In this document: piece after piece, positions 1-6,169 of the stretch
How the letters are laid out: each line of letters starts with the position of its first letter
Numbering within the stretch: position 1 is the stretch's first letter
DNA from: Chloroflexota bacterium
GTDB taxonomy: Bacteria > Chloroflexota > Dehalococcoidia > Lucifugimonadales > UBA1127
Direction: 5' to 3'
NCBI GenBank assembly: GCA_028873745.1
Contig: JAPPNT010000250.1
Location: forward strand, 1 to 7,480
Length of the DNA stretch: 7,480 nt
Notes under the pieces: generated by a model
What the model was told of the DNA's origin: nothing
The model's database searches: none
What the model saw: only the letters and a program-made list of their open reading frames with translations
Program-made: the position numbers and the translations under genes

Positions 1-88
1 AACCCCACGACCCACCCCTCCCAATTTTTCCTTCCCCCGGCCCGCGGAACCGGCCCCCCGCCCCGGGGCTGTTGACGTGCGGTCGCTG

Positions 89-1849
89 CTATGTCGCGGA
101 CTTGATGTTGGCGATGTGGCTCCACGTCCCGGTGAACGCACCCGGCCACACGTAGTCGGCGACGAACTCCGGGTTGACCACGATCTCCGCCGGTACCCAG
201 AAGAGCGGGTTGCTCGCGTGGTTGTCGTAGTGTAAGTTGCCCCACTCCCGCGCGATGGCGTTCCGTTTGACGTCGTCCACCTCGCTGATCATCCGGTAGT
301 AGGCGTCATCCATATCCGCCGTGGCGAAGCCATACAGCCGTCCCGGCAGGCCCGTCCCCGAGTTCTTGACCCTGATGGCGATGAACAGGTCCGACGATGT
401 TATGTCCAGATTGAGGTGGTTGTTGAACTCGAATGGCGGGTTCCTGGTGCCGGGGCCGATGCCGCTGCGCTCGACGTGGAGCAGCTTCACGTTCGCGCCG
501 ATGTCCTGCAGGTAACCGCCGATGGCCTCGGTCAGGTCGATGGACGCTGGGATGCCGCGCGTCTCACGAATGACGAACAGGTTGACGTCCACCGGGTTGT
601 TCGGCCCGTACCCCGCTTCCGCCAGGAGCTCCCGTGCCGCCACAGGGTCGTAACCGTACTCCTCCTCGAACCGGGAGACCCACGTCTCGTCCCATCCCTC
701 GCGGCTGGGGTTCTGGTGCGCGTTGTACATCGGCACGGCGGCCCCGGCGAAGAACGCCTCGTTCAGCTGCGGCCGGTCCACCGCCTTTGAAAACGCCTTC
801 CGCACGCGAATGTCCATGAGCGGGCTGTCCGGGTTCGTCCAGGCGTTCGCCTCCGAGTCGAAGTTGCAGCAGTAGTACCGGATGAACGTCCGCTGGCCGG
901 GCACCTTGCCCTGGATGAGCTTCATGCCCTCGCTGGTCGCGGTGCCGACGTTGTCCTTGGGAATGGAGGCCAGGTGGACCTCGCCCGCAATCAGCGCGGC
1001 GAGGCGCGTCGAGGCCTCTGCCAGCCATCGGTACTCAAACTCCGGGAAATCGGGCGTGATCCGCCAGTGCTCGTACGGCACCCTCTCGAAGATCAGGAAG
1101 CGCTCCTGCTCCCGCTCGAGGAGCTGATACGGTCCCGTCCCAACGACCGAGTCGTTGAGGTTCAGCGGCTCGCCCTCCGCCTCATGGTGCGCCTTGCTGA
1201 CCTGGTCGCCCATGTTCCCCTGCTGAGCGGACATCACCGTGATGAACTCAGCGGCCGGGCGGCCCAGCCGGAATATGACCTCGTGGTCGTTCACAATGTC
1301 CACGCTGGAGACCATTTCGGCGTAGCTTGTCGTCTGCCCGTGGACACTGTCCTCCTTGATGAACTGCTCGTGCGTGAAGACCACGTCCTCGGCGCTGAAC
1401 TCCCCGAAGTCTTTCTGCCACTTCACGCCCTCACGCAGTTTGAACCGGAACGAGAGGCCATCGGGTTCCAGGCTCCACTCCGTCGCAAGTTCCGGGACGA
1501 AGCCGCCCGTCTCCGCGTCGATGCCGATGAGGTATTCGTAGATCGGCCGAACCTGGAACGCCTGCGGCTGCCCGCCCATGCGCGGGGCGGAGAACTCCGT
1601 CGAGGGAGGAGTGACCGCCATGATCACCCGGTCGACCTTCGGCATCGCGGGCTCGGGTTCAGCGGGCGCCGCGGTGGGGCTGACGGTGGTCGAGTCCTGC
1701 ATGACCGCCGTGGGAGCCGGAGCTGCCGCCGGCTCCTCTGCAGCAGGCGTCGACTCGTCGTCTCCGCCTCCGCAGGCCGACAGCAGCAGCGCCCCAAGCA
1801 AGGCGAGAGCCACCCACCATGCCCCCTGCTTTAGCTGATACTTCCGCAT
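89..1849 (-). CDS. ABC transporter substrate-binding lipoprotein, solute-binding family 5 (peptide/nickel type)
   Basis: This is probably an extracytoplasmic, lipid-anchored receptor that captures peptides or a similar small solute for an ABC importer. The 586-residue protein begins with a basic n-region (MRKYQLKQ), a hydrophobic core at residues 11-23 and the lipobox LSAC, with the lipidated Cys at 26. A flexible linker rich in Ala, Pro and Glu follows (about 27-70). From residue 72 the sequence reads as SBP_bac_5, with the typical early block PIYEYL (102-107), PELATEWSLEPDGLSF (119-134), LREGVKW (138-144) and FSAEDVVFTHE (151-161). Length is normal for the family once the linker is allowed for. 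The ATG is supported by a Shine-Dalgarno AAGGAGGG at 1854-1861, four bases upstream. No permease or ATPase gene is visible; only 88 bases remain downstream, so a transporter operon could continue outside the window. The substrate cannot be told from sequence. The family assignment is secure. Confidence 0.93.
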   Translation of the reverse strand: MRKYQLKQGAWWVALALLGALLLSACGGGDDESTPAAEEPAAAPAPTAVMQDSTTVSPTAAPAEPEPAMPKVDRVIMAVTPPSTEFSAPRMGGQPQAFQVRPIYEYLIGIDAETGGFVPELATEWSLEPDGLSFRFKLREGVKWQKDFGEFSAEDVVFTHEQFIKEDSVHGQTTSYAEMVSSVDIVNDHEVIFRLGRPAAEFITVMSAQQGNMGDQVSKAHHEAEGEPLNLNDSVVGTGPYQLLEREQERFLIFERVPYEHWRITPDFPEFEYRWLAEASTRLAALIAGEVHLASIPKDNVGTATSEGMKLIQGKVPGQRTFIRYYCCNFDSEANAWTNPDSPLMDIRVRKAFSKAVDRPQLNEAFFAGAAVPMYNAHQNPSREGWDETWVSRFEEEYGYDPVAARELLAEAGYGPNNPVDVNLFVIRETRGIPASIDLTEAIGGYLQDIGANVKLLHVERSGIGPGTRNPPFEFNNHLNLDITSSDLFIAIRVKNSGTGLPGRLYGFATADMDDAYYRMISEVDDVKRNAIAREWGNLHYDNHASNPLFWVPAEIVVNPEFVADYVWPGAFTGTWSHIANIKSAT

Positions 1850-2207
1850 GACGCCCTCCTTTCACTCACAAGCGCCGGACTGGACCCTTGCGCGGCCAAT
1901 CCGGCATACCGAAAGCTGTTCTGCCGAATGCCATAAGACGAGCAGGGAAGGGGTGTGAGGAAGGAATTGCCCGAAGTGAGGGAGGTGCGTAGAGAGTTGC
2001 TGGGCCGCAGTTCATTTGGGGAACGCGACTGCGTTCCTGAAGTGGCCAGGAGCGCTGAGACCGGCCTGAACATCCTGGACCCCGTTCTCCCACCCTGGTG
2101 GTGCAGGAGGTGTGTGGGGGTCTTGGCCGCTCTGGTTAATGATTTGCCGGCTTTGTGTGGCCGGCGTTGACGCCGAAGCACACTTGGCAAGCCAATTGCG
2201 CCGCGTT
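1850..2207 (-). promoter_or_regulatory. Long, hairpin-rich 5' leader of the binding-protein gene (non-coding)
   Basis: This stretch of about 360 bases lies between a predicted promoter (2214-2242) and the start codon at 1849, and I see no credible gene in it on either strand. Stem-loops in the minus-strand RNA are visible by eye. One at 2155-2183 has arms GTGTG/CACAC and CGGCG/CGCCG around a UCAA loop. Another at 2020-2037 has a perfect 7-bp stem GGAACGC/GCGTTCC with a 4-nt loop. GCCGGC occurs at 2146-2151 and again at 2160-2165, and could form an alternative pairing that competes with the first stem. Such length and structure are common for regulatory leaders, but I could not match it to a known riboswitch or T-box class. 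That it acts as a regulatory leader is inference. Confidence 0.4.
2020..2037 (-). other. Perfect 7-bp stem-loop in the leader
   Basis: GGAACGC (2020-2026) and GCGTTCC (2031-2037) are exact reverse complements around the tetraloop GACT (AGTC on the minus strand). No T-run follows on either strand, so it is not a canonical intrinsic terminator. It lies in the presumed leader of the binding-protein gene and may be part of a regulatory RNA fold. Confidence 0.45.
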
Positions 2208-2213
2208 TCGCGC

Positions 2214-2242
2214 AGTCTAGGTGCGACGGCAGGGGAAGTCAA
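2214..2242 (-). promoter_or_regulatory. Sigma70-like promoter for the binding-protein gene
   Basis: On the minus strand there is TTGACT (2237-2242) and TAGACT (2214-2219) with an exact 17-base spacer. That is five of six matches to the -35 consensus and four of six to the -10. Transcription would begin near 2207, about 358 bases upstream of the binding-protein start codon. No better promoter was seen closer to the gene. Confidence 0.55.
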
Positions 2243-2295
2243 GAACAGAGGGCGCCGAGGCCAGTCGCGAACGATCCTACTCACCGAACCCGCCC

Positions 2296-2327
2296 AAACA
2301 TTCAGACATGCCGCGCTGCGAATGTTT
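2296..2327 (-). terminator. Inverted repeat downstream of tRNA-Ser, possible terminator
   Basis: AAACATTC (2296-2303) and GAATGTTT (2320-2327) are perfect 8-base reverse complements separated by 16 bases. Three more pairs (CAG/CTG) are possible inside with one bulged base. It starts 32 bases after the tRNA 3' end. Only three T follow the stem on the minus strand, so termination efficiency is doubtful; it might instead be a processing or binding site. Confidence 0.35.
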
Positions 2328-2359
2328 CACAGGAGGAAGGGTGCGGGAAAAGGTAAACT

Positions 2360-2447
2360 TGGCGGAGAGAGTGGGATTCGAACCCACGATGAGTTGCCCC
2401 ATACCGCATTTCGAGTGCGGCGCATTCGTCCACTCTGCCATCTCTCC
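2360..2447 (-). tRNA. tRNA-Ser (anticodon CGA), CCA encoded
   Basis: The minus strand folds as a complete class II tRNA that decodes UCG serine codons. The acceptor stem is GGAGAGA/TCTCTCC with discriminator G and a genomically encoded CCA (2360-2362). The anticodon stem is CCGCA/TGCGG around the loop CTCGAAA, with anticodon CGA at 2411-2413. A long variable arm of about 16 bases separates it from the T arm, whose stem is GTGGG/CCCAC and loop TTCGAAT. The long variable arm together with a CGA anticodon identifies serine. The 88-base length including CCA is normal. It stands alone, with no neighbouring tRNA. Confidence 0.97.
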
Positions 2448-2466
2448 GAGTGGTCCGTACACTTCT

Positions 2467-2495
2467 AGGGTATCCAGCATGCCGTTCGCCCGCAA
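2467..2495 (-). promoter_or_regulatory. Candidate promoter for tRNA-Ser
   Basis: On the minus strand TTGCGG (2490-2495) and TACCCT (2467-2472) are separated by 17 bases, which would place the start of transcription about 13 bases before the mature tRNA. Matches to consensus are modest (three of six in each box); position and spacing are the main support. Confidence 0.35.
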
Positions 2496-2508
2496 GTGCG
2501 CGTCTCCC

Positions 2509-2537
2509 TTGCGTCGCCGCGAGCGTCCGAATAGAGT
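2509..2537 (+). promoter_or_regulatory. Candidate promoter for the 88-codon gene
   Basis: TTGCGT (2509-2514) and TAGAGT (2532-2537) are 17 bases apart on the plus strand, divergent from the tRNA promoter. The predicted start near 2544 would give a leader of about 33 bases. The -35 box is weak (three of six) and the -10 fair (four of six). Confidence 0.33.
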
Positions 2538-2576
2538 GGACAAGTCCCCCAAACACTGTGCATTGTGAGGCAACCC

Positions 2577-2843
2577 ATGCCGAAGTCCCTCACCAGGGCG
2601 GAGTTTGATCAGCTGCTGCACGTCAACGTGGAGTACATCGCGGAGTCCCGTGTCACGCGCCTGATGGAGCTGCAGCTTCCTGACCTTGACGTCTCACCGT
2701 CAGATTTCTCGCAGCGCGACGACGGTTCGCTGGCGCTCAATCCCGCCCGCCTGCGTGCGTACATTGGCCTCGTCGCCGGCGAGGTGCTCGCCTCCTTCGA
2801 TGAGGCCCTGCTCGACATCGTCTACGCCGAGGACGAGGCCTAG
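2577..2843 (+). CDS. Small acidic helical protein of unknown function (88 aa)
   Basis: I do not recognise this protein. It begins MPKSLTRAEFDQLL and ends in an acidic tail (YAEDEA). No Cys, signal peptide or membrane segment is visible. The composition suggests alpha helices at about residues 6-33 and 57-83 around a polar, Asp/Ser-rich middle (36-51), which suggests a soluble cytoplasmic protein. I chose the ATG at 2577 because GAGG (2567-2570) lies 6 bases before it; the in-frame GTG at 2565 has no ribosome-binding site and itself overlaps that Shine-Dalgarno. The gene converges on the 85-codon gene, with 13 bases between the two ends. Codon use matches neighbouring genes, which supports a real gene; function is unknown. 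Confidence 0.7.
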   Translation: MPKSLTRAEFDQLLHVNVEYIAESRVTRLMELQLPDLDVSPSDFSQRDDGSLALNPARLRAYIGLVAGEVLASFDEALLDIVYAEDEA

Positions 2844-2858
2844 AAGGCGCGGCGCCTT
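2844..2858. terminator. Hairpin between two convergent stop codons
   Basis: AAGGCG (2844-2849) and CGCCTT (2853-2858) form a 6-bp stem with loop CGG. It begins immediately after the stop codon of the 88-codon gene and overlaps the stop codon of the convergent 85-codon gene. There is no strong T-run on either side. The position suggests a shared bidirectional terminator or a barrier against read-through. Confidence 0.35.
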
Positions 2859-3114
2859 ACCCCTCTGGGCACGACGACAGCTCCGACAGGTCGATCATTT
2901 TCGCGTCCGTGCGGTTGCTGATCCACTCGTCATCCTGCAGCGGTGTCGGCAGCACGTACAGGAGTTGGTTGCGATCGATGGGGATCGGGTCCGTCTCGGC
3001 GGGAATGGTCACGTCGATGCGGCGCCGTCGGTAAGCGTAGCTGCAAGACTCCCCGGGCGCGGTCTTGGTCTTGATGACGCGCATGCCGTCGCCGGTGAAC
3101 TCGGAAATCTCCAT
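2857..3114 (-). CDS. Small hypothetical protein (85 aa)
   Basis: I do not recognise this protein. It starts MEISEFTGDGMRVIKTK, carries a basic patch RRRR at 29-32, a Pro/Asp-rich middle (VTIPAETDPIPIDRNQ) and two cysteines (24 and 82). There is no signal peptide or membrane segment. Alternation of charged and hydrophobic residues over about 11-55 suggests a small beta-rich fold. I chose the ATG at 3112-3114 because GGAGG (3120-3124) lies 5 bases upstream; the in-frame ATG at 3124-3126 has no Shine-Dalgarno of its own and would add MEAT. It is transcribed away from glmU and probably has its own promoter. Function is unknown. Confidence 0.68.
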   Translation of the reverse strand: MEISEFTGDGMRVIKTKTAPGESCSYAYRRRRIDVTIPAETDPIPIDRNQLLYVLPTPLQDDEWISNRTDAKMIDLSELSSCPEG

Positions 3115-3119
3115 GGTTG

Positions 3120-3124
3120 CCTCC
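3120..3124 (-). promoter_or_regulatory. Ribosome-binding site that fixes the start of the 85-codon gene
   Basis: On the minus strand GGAGG sits 5 bases before the ATG at 3112-3114 and overlaps the alternative upstream ATG at 3124-3126. This arrangement favours the downstream start. Confidence 0.6.
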
Positions 3125-3143
3125 ATCGCTGCGAGTCGCCGCC

Positions 3144-3149
3144 ATTATA
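3144..3149 (-). promoter_or_regulatory. Perfect -10 box (TATAAT) for the 85-codon gene
   Basis: The minus strand contains an exact TATAAT in otherwise GC-rich DNA. It would start transcription about 24 bases before the chosen ATG. The best-placed -35 (AGGCTT at 3167-3172, 17-base spacer) is poor, so either an activator or the strong -10 alone would have to suffice. Confidence 0.45.
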
Positions 3150-3181
3150 CCCACCACGGTCGCCCCAAGCCTCTGCGCTTC

Positions 3182-3210
3182 TTGACACGCGGGGGACGCT
3201 TTTCTAGCAT
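3182..3210 (+). promoter_or_regulatory. Strong sigma70-like promoter of the glmU operon
   Basis: A perfect TTGACA (3182-3187) is followed after exactly 17 bases by TAGCAT (3205-3210; four of six matches). Transcription would begin near 3217, giving a leader of about 83 bases before the GTG at 3300. The divergent promoter of the 85-codon gene lies just upstream, so the two may share regulation. Confidence 0.65.
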
Positions 3211-3232
3211 AGATGACGGAATAACCGCCAGC

Positions 3233-3245
3233 GGGAGGGTCTCCC
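3233..3245 (+). other. Short stem-loop in the glmU leader
   Basis: GGGAG (3233-3237) and CTCCC (3241-3245) pair around a 3-base loop and are followed by TTT. It sits about 16 bases after the predicted transcription start. It is too small to call an attenuator with confidence; it could shield the 5' end of the mRNA. Confidence 0.3.
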
Positions 3246-3287
3246 TTTAGTAGTCCTTTGAAGGAAGAATCGTTCTTATCCGGCGCT

Positions 3288-3294
3288 GAGGAAG
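3288..3294 (+). promoter_or_regulatory. Ribosome-binding site that fixes the glmU start
   Basis: GAGGAAG lies 5 bases before the GTG at 3300. No comparable site lies at proper distance from the in-frame TTG at 3258. This supports the shorter N-terminus, which also matches the usual GlmU length. Confidence 0.6.
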
Positions 3295-3299
3295 CGACG

Positions 3300-4685
3300 G
3301 TGACCGGCAGGACTGTGGATACTTGGCAAGCAGTCGTTCTGGCCGCTGGAGCCGGCGCCCGGATGCGTTCTGCCCTCCCGAAGCCCCTCCACCCCCTCAG
3401 CAGCCTCCCTATTATCGACCACGTCCTCTCTGCGCTCGCCGCCGCCGGCCACGGGCATCCCATCGTCGTCGTCCCTAGCGAGGCCGACGCCGTGATAGCG
3501 CACCTGGCGGCACGAGTCCAATTTGCGGAGCAATCAGTCCCTACGGGCACTGGCGATGCCCTCCTCGCGGCGCGGAGCTGCGTCGGCCCTGCCGCCGAGC
3601 ACGTCCTCGTGATGAACGGCGATACCCCCCTCGTGCCGCCCGAAGCCATCACGCGCCTCAAGGCCGAACACGAGAAGACGGGCGCGAGCATGACGCTCCT
3701 CACGACTCGCGACCCCCTGCAGCCCGGCCTCGGCCGCGTCCTTCGCGATGTTGGCGGCCGTGTCGCCGCCATCGTCGAGCAGCGCGACGCCACGCCAGAG
3801 CAGCGCGCCGTCGCCGAGGTCAACGGAGGCGTATACGCCCTGAGCGTCAGCGGCCTCTGGGACGCGCTCGCTCAGTTGCCCCTCGCGTCCAACAGCGAGC
3901 GGTACATCACCGCGCTGGCCGCCCACTTCCGTGAACGTGGAGGCTACGTGCACGCAGTCGCTGCCGACGACCCTCGTGATGTCATTTGCGTGAACACTCG
4001 CGCCGACCTCGCCCTCGCCGAGTCTGCCATGCAAGCCCGCATCCGCCATCGATGGATGCTGGACGGCGTAACGCTCGTGGACCCGGCCGCGACATACATT
4101 GACGTGGGCGTGTCCCTGGGCCGCGACACCGTCGTCCACCCGAACTCGCACCTCCGCGGCCGAACCAGCATCGGCGAGGGCTGTATCATCGGCCCCAACG
4201 CCGTAATCGTTGATTCGACGCTTGGCGACGGCTGCACGGTTGTCGCGTCGGTGCTGGAGCAGTCGACGCTGGAGGCGGGCGCCGACGTCGGCCCCTTCTC
4301 CCACCTCCGCCCCGGCGCCCACGTTGGGCCCGGATCGCACGTCGGCAACTTCGTCGAGATCAAGGACAGCACCCTCGGGCGCGAGGTCAAGGCCGGCCAC
4401 TTCAGTTACATTGGTGACGCAACCGTCGGCGACGGCGCCAACATAGGCGCAGGCGCCCTCACCGCCAACTACGACGGGGCGGACAAGCGCCGCACCGCCA
4501 TCGAGGAAGACGCCTTCGTCGGCTCGGACACGGTGCTCATCGCGCCCGTGCGTGTCGGCAGGCGGGCGCGGACCGGCGCCGGTGCCGTCGTCACCCGTGA
4601 CGTGGCAGACGGCGACACGGTCGTCGGTGTGCCTGCAAGGTCAACCGCAGTTGGCAATTCAAAAAACGGCAAAATCAAGGAGTAA
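3300..4685 (+). CDS. glmU: Bifunctional GlmU: GlcNAc-1-P uridyltransferase / glucosamine-1-P acetyltransferase
   Basis: This cytoplasmic enzyme acetylates glucosamine-1-phosphate with acetyl-CoA and then joins the product to UTP, making UDP-GlcNAc for peptidoglycan and other envelope glycans. With the GTG start it is 461 residues, close to the usual length of about 456. The N-terminal nucleotidyltransferase half shows LAAGAGARMRSALPKPLHPL (residues 14-33), the metal-binding GDTPL (107-111), EVNGG (173-177) and CVNTRADL (230-237). The C-terminal left-handed beta-helix is built of hexapeptides (about 255-445) and contains LRPGAHVG (336-343), HVGNFVEIK (347-355), KAGHFSYIGDA with the catalytic His (367), and NIGAGALTANYDG (381-393). 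In this family K is usual in the signature GxGTRM, where this protein has A, A (GAGARM). An in-frame TTG at 3258 would add 14 residues but lacks a ribosome-binding site. The stop overlaps the Shine-Dalgarno of the next gene. Confidence 0.96.
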   Translation: MTGRTVDTWQAVVLAAGAGARMRSALPKPLHPLSSLPIIDHVLSALAAAGHGHPIVVVPSEADAVIAHLAARVQFAEQSVPTGTGDALLAARSCVGPAAEHVLVMNGDTPLVPPEAITRLKAEHEKTGASMTLLTTRDPLQPGLGRVLRDVGGRVAAIVEQRDATPEQRAVAEVNGGVYALSVSGLWDALAQLPLASNSERYITALAAHFRERGGYVHAVAADDPRDVICVNTRADLALAESAMQARIRHRWMLDGVTLVDPAATYIDVGVSLGRDTVVHPNSHLRGRTSIGEGCIIGPNAVIVDSTLGDGCTVVASVLEQSTLEAGADVGPFSHLRPGAHVGPGSHVGNFVEIKDSTLGREVKAGHFSYIGDATVGDGANIGAGALTANYDGADKRRTAIEEDAFVGSDTVLIAPVRVGRRARTGAGAVVTRDVADGDTVVGVPARSTAVGNSKNGKIKE

Positions 4686-4691
4686 CCGGAA

Positions 4692-5936
4692 TTGAGTAGC
4701 GACGCCATGCTCGCCATGGCTGTCTGGATCATCGCAATAGTGCTCTCCACCGCGGTGCTGCTCTACAGGCACGCGCTGACGCGTGTGGAGTCCAGAAACG
4801 GCAACGCCAACGGCAACCACACGGGTCTCTCCCGCAGTGCGCTGCAGGCGCTGATGAGCAAGCACATGGAAACAGCCTTCACGCTGTTTGCGGTGAAGGT
4901 GGCGTTGGACGGCATCGCCATCGTGGCGCTGATTCTGTACCTGTCCTTGCAGGACACAGCCACATGGATCTTTGCCCTTTCGTTCGTGGGCGGGACCGGC
5001 CTCGCTCTGCTCCTGCCGCTGGCCTTCTACCCCGTCCTCCGAGGCCAGTGGCAACGAGTCGCCCTCGTCGGCGCGCCGTTGGGCGTTGTCGTTACGGTGG
5101 TCACGGGGCCGGTCACAGTGCTCATCTACAAGTTGCTGCAGACTATCGTCGGCAGGCCGGAGTCGTTGCCGGCAATCACTTCGGAGTTGGAGGCGCGCTA
5201 CCACCGGGTCTTCATCCCCCTCAGCAAGGAGGTCAACCCTCCCGACGAGCGTGAGCTGGCCATGATCCACGCCATCCTGAGCCTCGAGGAGATCGCCGTC
5301 CGCGACATCATGGTCCCGCGGCCGGACGTGGTCGCCATCGACGTCAACGCCCCCATCACCGAAGCCCTCGCCCTCATGCGAGAGGCCGGCCACAGCCGCA
5401 TCCTCGCCCACGACAACGGCATCGACCACGTTGAGGGCATCCTGCACGCCCGTGACCTGCTGCACTTCGCCGAGGCCGCCAACGGCGCGGCCCTGCGCGA
5501 CTACCTGCGGCCCGCCCTCTTCGTCCCCGAGGGCAAGCGCGTCGACGAGCTGCTGCTCGAGTTCCAGCGCCGTCGCGGCCACATGGCCATCGTCATTGAT
5601 GAGTATGGCGGCACAGCGGGCATCGTCACCCTTGAGGACATCCTGGAGGAGATCGTCGGCGACATCGTCGACGAGTTCAACCAGGAGGAGCAGGAGGTCG
5701 AGGTCATCAGCAATGATGAGGTTGTGCTGGACGCGAGAGTGAACCTGAGCTTCCTCAAGCAGCACTTTGCCGTGGACTTGGCAGGCGACGGCTTCGACAC
5801 CATGGGCGGGCTGGTCTTCAACAAGCTCGGCAAGATCCCTAGCCAGGGTGATCAGGTGGTCGCAGGCGGCCTCCGCGTCGAGGTCCTCAGTACCTCCGGC
5901 CGCCGCATAACCCGCGTCCGCGTCCAGCGCCAGTAG
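4692..5936 (+). CDS. Membrane protein with CBS pair and CorC/HlyC domain, with a divergent DUF21/CNNM-like N-terminus
   Basis: This 414-residue protein resembles the CNNM/CorC/HlyC family, linked to Mg2+/Co2+ efflux. Hydrophobic segments at about 7-25, 64-85, 92-113 and 122-150 suggest three or four membrane spans. A bateman module follows: IMVPRPDVVAID (206-217) opens the first CBS domain, and HMAIVIDEYGGTAGIVTLED (297-316) with ILEEIVGDIVDE ends the second. The C-terminal CorC_HlyC domain (about 340-412) has GFDTMGGLVFNKLGKIP (367-383). The membrane half lacks the motifs usual for DUF21 (the SETA-type segment and the GExxPK segment), so transport activity is uncertain. The TTG start is chosen because AAGGAG (4677-4682), overlapping the glmU stop, lies 9 bases before it; the first ATG (4707) is 24 bases away. 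With only 6 bases between genes it is almost certainly co-transcribed with glmU. Confidence 0.88.
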   Translation: MSSDAMLAMAVWIIAIVLSTAVLLYRHALTRVESRNGNANGNHTGLSRSALQALMSKHMETAFTLFAVKVALDGIAIVALILYLSLQDTATWIFALSFVGGTGLALLLPLAFYPVLRGQWQRVALVGAPLGVVVTVVTGPVTVLIYKLLQTIVGRPESLPAITSELEARYHRVFIPLSKEVNPPDERELAMIHAILSLEEIAVRDIMVPRPDVVAIDVNAPITEALALMREAGHSRILAHDNGIDHVEGILHARDLLHFAEAANGAALRDYLRPALFVPEGKRVDELLLEFQRRRGHMAIVIDEYGGTAGIVTLEDILEEIVGDIVDEFNQEEQEVEVISNDEVVLDARVNLSFLKQHFAVDLAGDGFDTMGGLVFNKLGKIPSQGDQVVAGGLRVEVLSTSGRRITRVRVQRQ

Positions 5937-6113
5937 CCAACAAGAAGCTCACCCCCCAACCCCGCCCGCCACTCCGGTTCGCGCTGGGTGAATTCGAAGC
6001 AAGAACGAGGGGCCCGAGGTTCTCCTTGGCCCGTCTCCCAATCACCTCGCCTTGCCCTCACAAGCTGGTATCCACCCCGTCACTGAAGGCAACCGCCTCC
6101 CCCGCGCCGTGCA
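5937..6113. other. Convergent intergenic stretch, no gene seen
   Basis: This stretch lies between the end of the CorC-like gene (plus) and the terminator of the collagen-like gene (minus). I see no credible coding region, and no intrinsic terminator with a T-run for the plus-strand operon. A loose 6-base inverted repeat TCACCC/GGGTGA (5949-5954 and 5986-5991) and an imperfect GAAC/GTTC palindrome near 6004-6023 are the only structures noticed. Confidence 0.5.
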
Positions 6114-6148
6114 AAAGAAAGAAGCCCCCGGCCATCGCCGGAGGCTTC
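6114..6148 (-). terminator. Intrinsic terminator of the collagen-like lipoprotein gene
   Basis: Arms 6121-6132 and 6137-6148 form a 12-bp stem with a 4-base loop. The minus-strand RNA then runs into UUUCUUUU. One pair is G·U in the minus-strand RNA but would be a C/A mismatch in plus-strand RNA, so the element is built for the minus strand. It starts 21 bases after the stop codon. Confidence 0.9.
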
Positions 6149-6169
6149 TCTATGCTTCTGACTAGTGGT

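Noticed and set aside
1..88. C-rich segment with GGCC/CCGG palindromes downstream of the binding-protein gene, as a terminator
   Set aside because: Self-complementary GC blocks are present, but no single clear stem followed by a T-run was found on the minus strand; low complexity at a window edge makes a call unsafe.
974..1834. Long plus-strand open frame opposite the binding-protein gene
   Set aside because: It is a product of high-GC codon bias in the real minus-strand gene; the translation is Arg/His/Leu-rich with no recognisable domain.
2052..2080. CTGAGA followed by CCTGAAC...CCTGG on the plus strand, resembling a TPP (thi-box) riboswitch
   Set aside because: The remaining conserved TPP elements (ACCTGATCTGG core, ATGCCAGCG and AGGGA) are absent, and no plus-strand gene follows it.
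1866..2284. Several overlapping minus-strand open frames of 75-119 codons in the leader
   Set aside because: They lack ribosome-binding sites and recognisable protein features, and the region has hairpins and a promoter consistent with a non-coding leader.
2112..2568. Plus-strand reading frames across the tRNA giving peptides such as RVGFEPTMSCPIPHFE and GIRTHDELPHTAF
   Set aside because: These are the well-known spurious translations of the antisense strand of tRNA-Ser genes; the tRNA explains the region completely.
3258..3299. TTG at 3258 as the glmU start
   Set aside because: It has no ribosome-binding site at proper distance, the extra 14 residues are not part of the GlmU fold, and the GTG at 3300 has GAGGAAG five bases upstream.
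4659..5765. Long minus-strand open frame opposite the CorC-like gene
   Set aside because: It is a GC-bias shadow of a gene with clear CBS and CorC motifs; the translation is low-complexity Asp/Val/Gln-rich.
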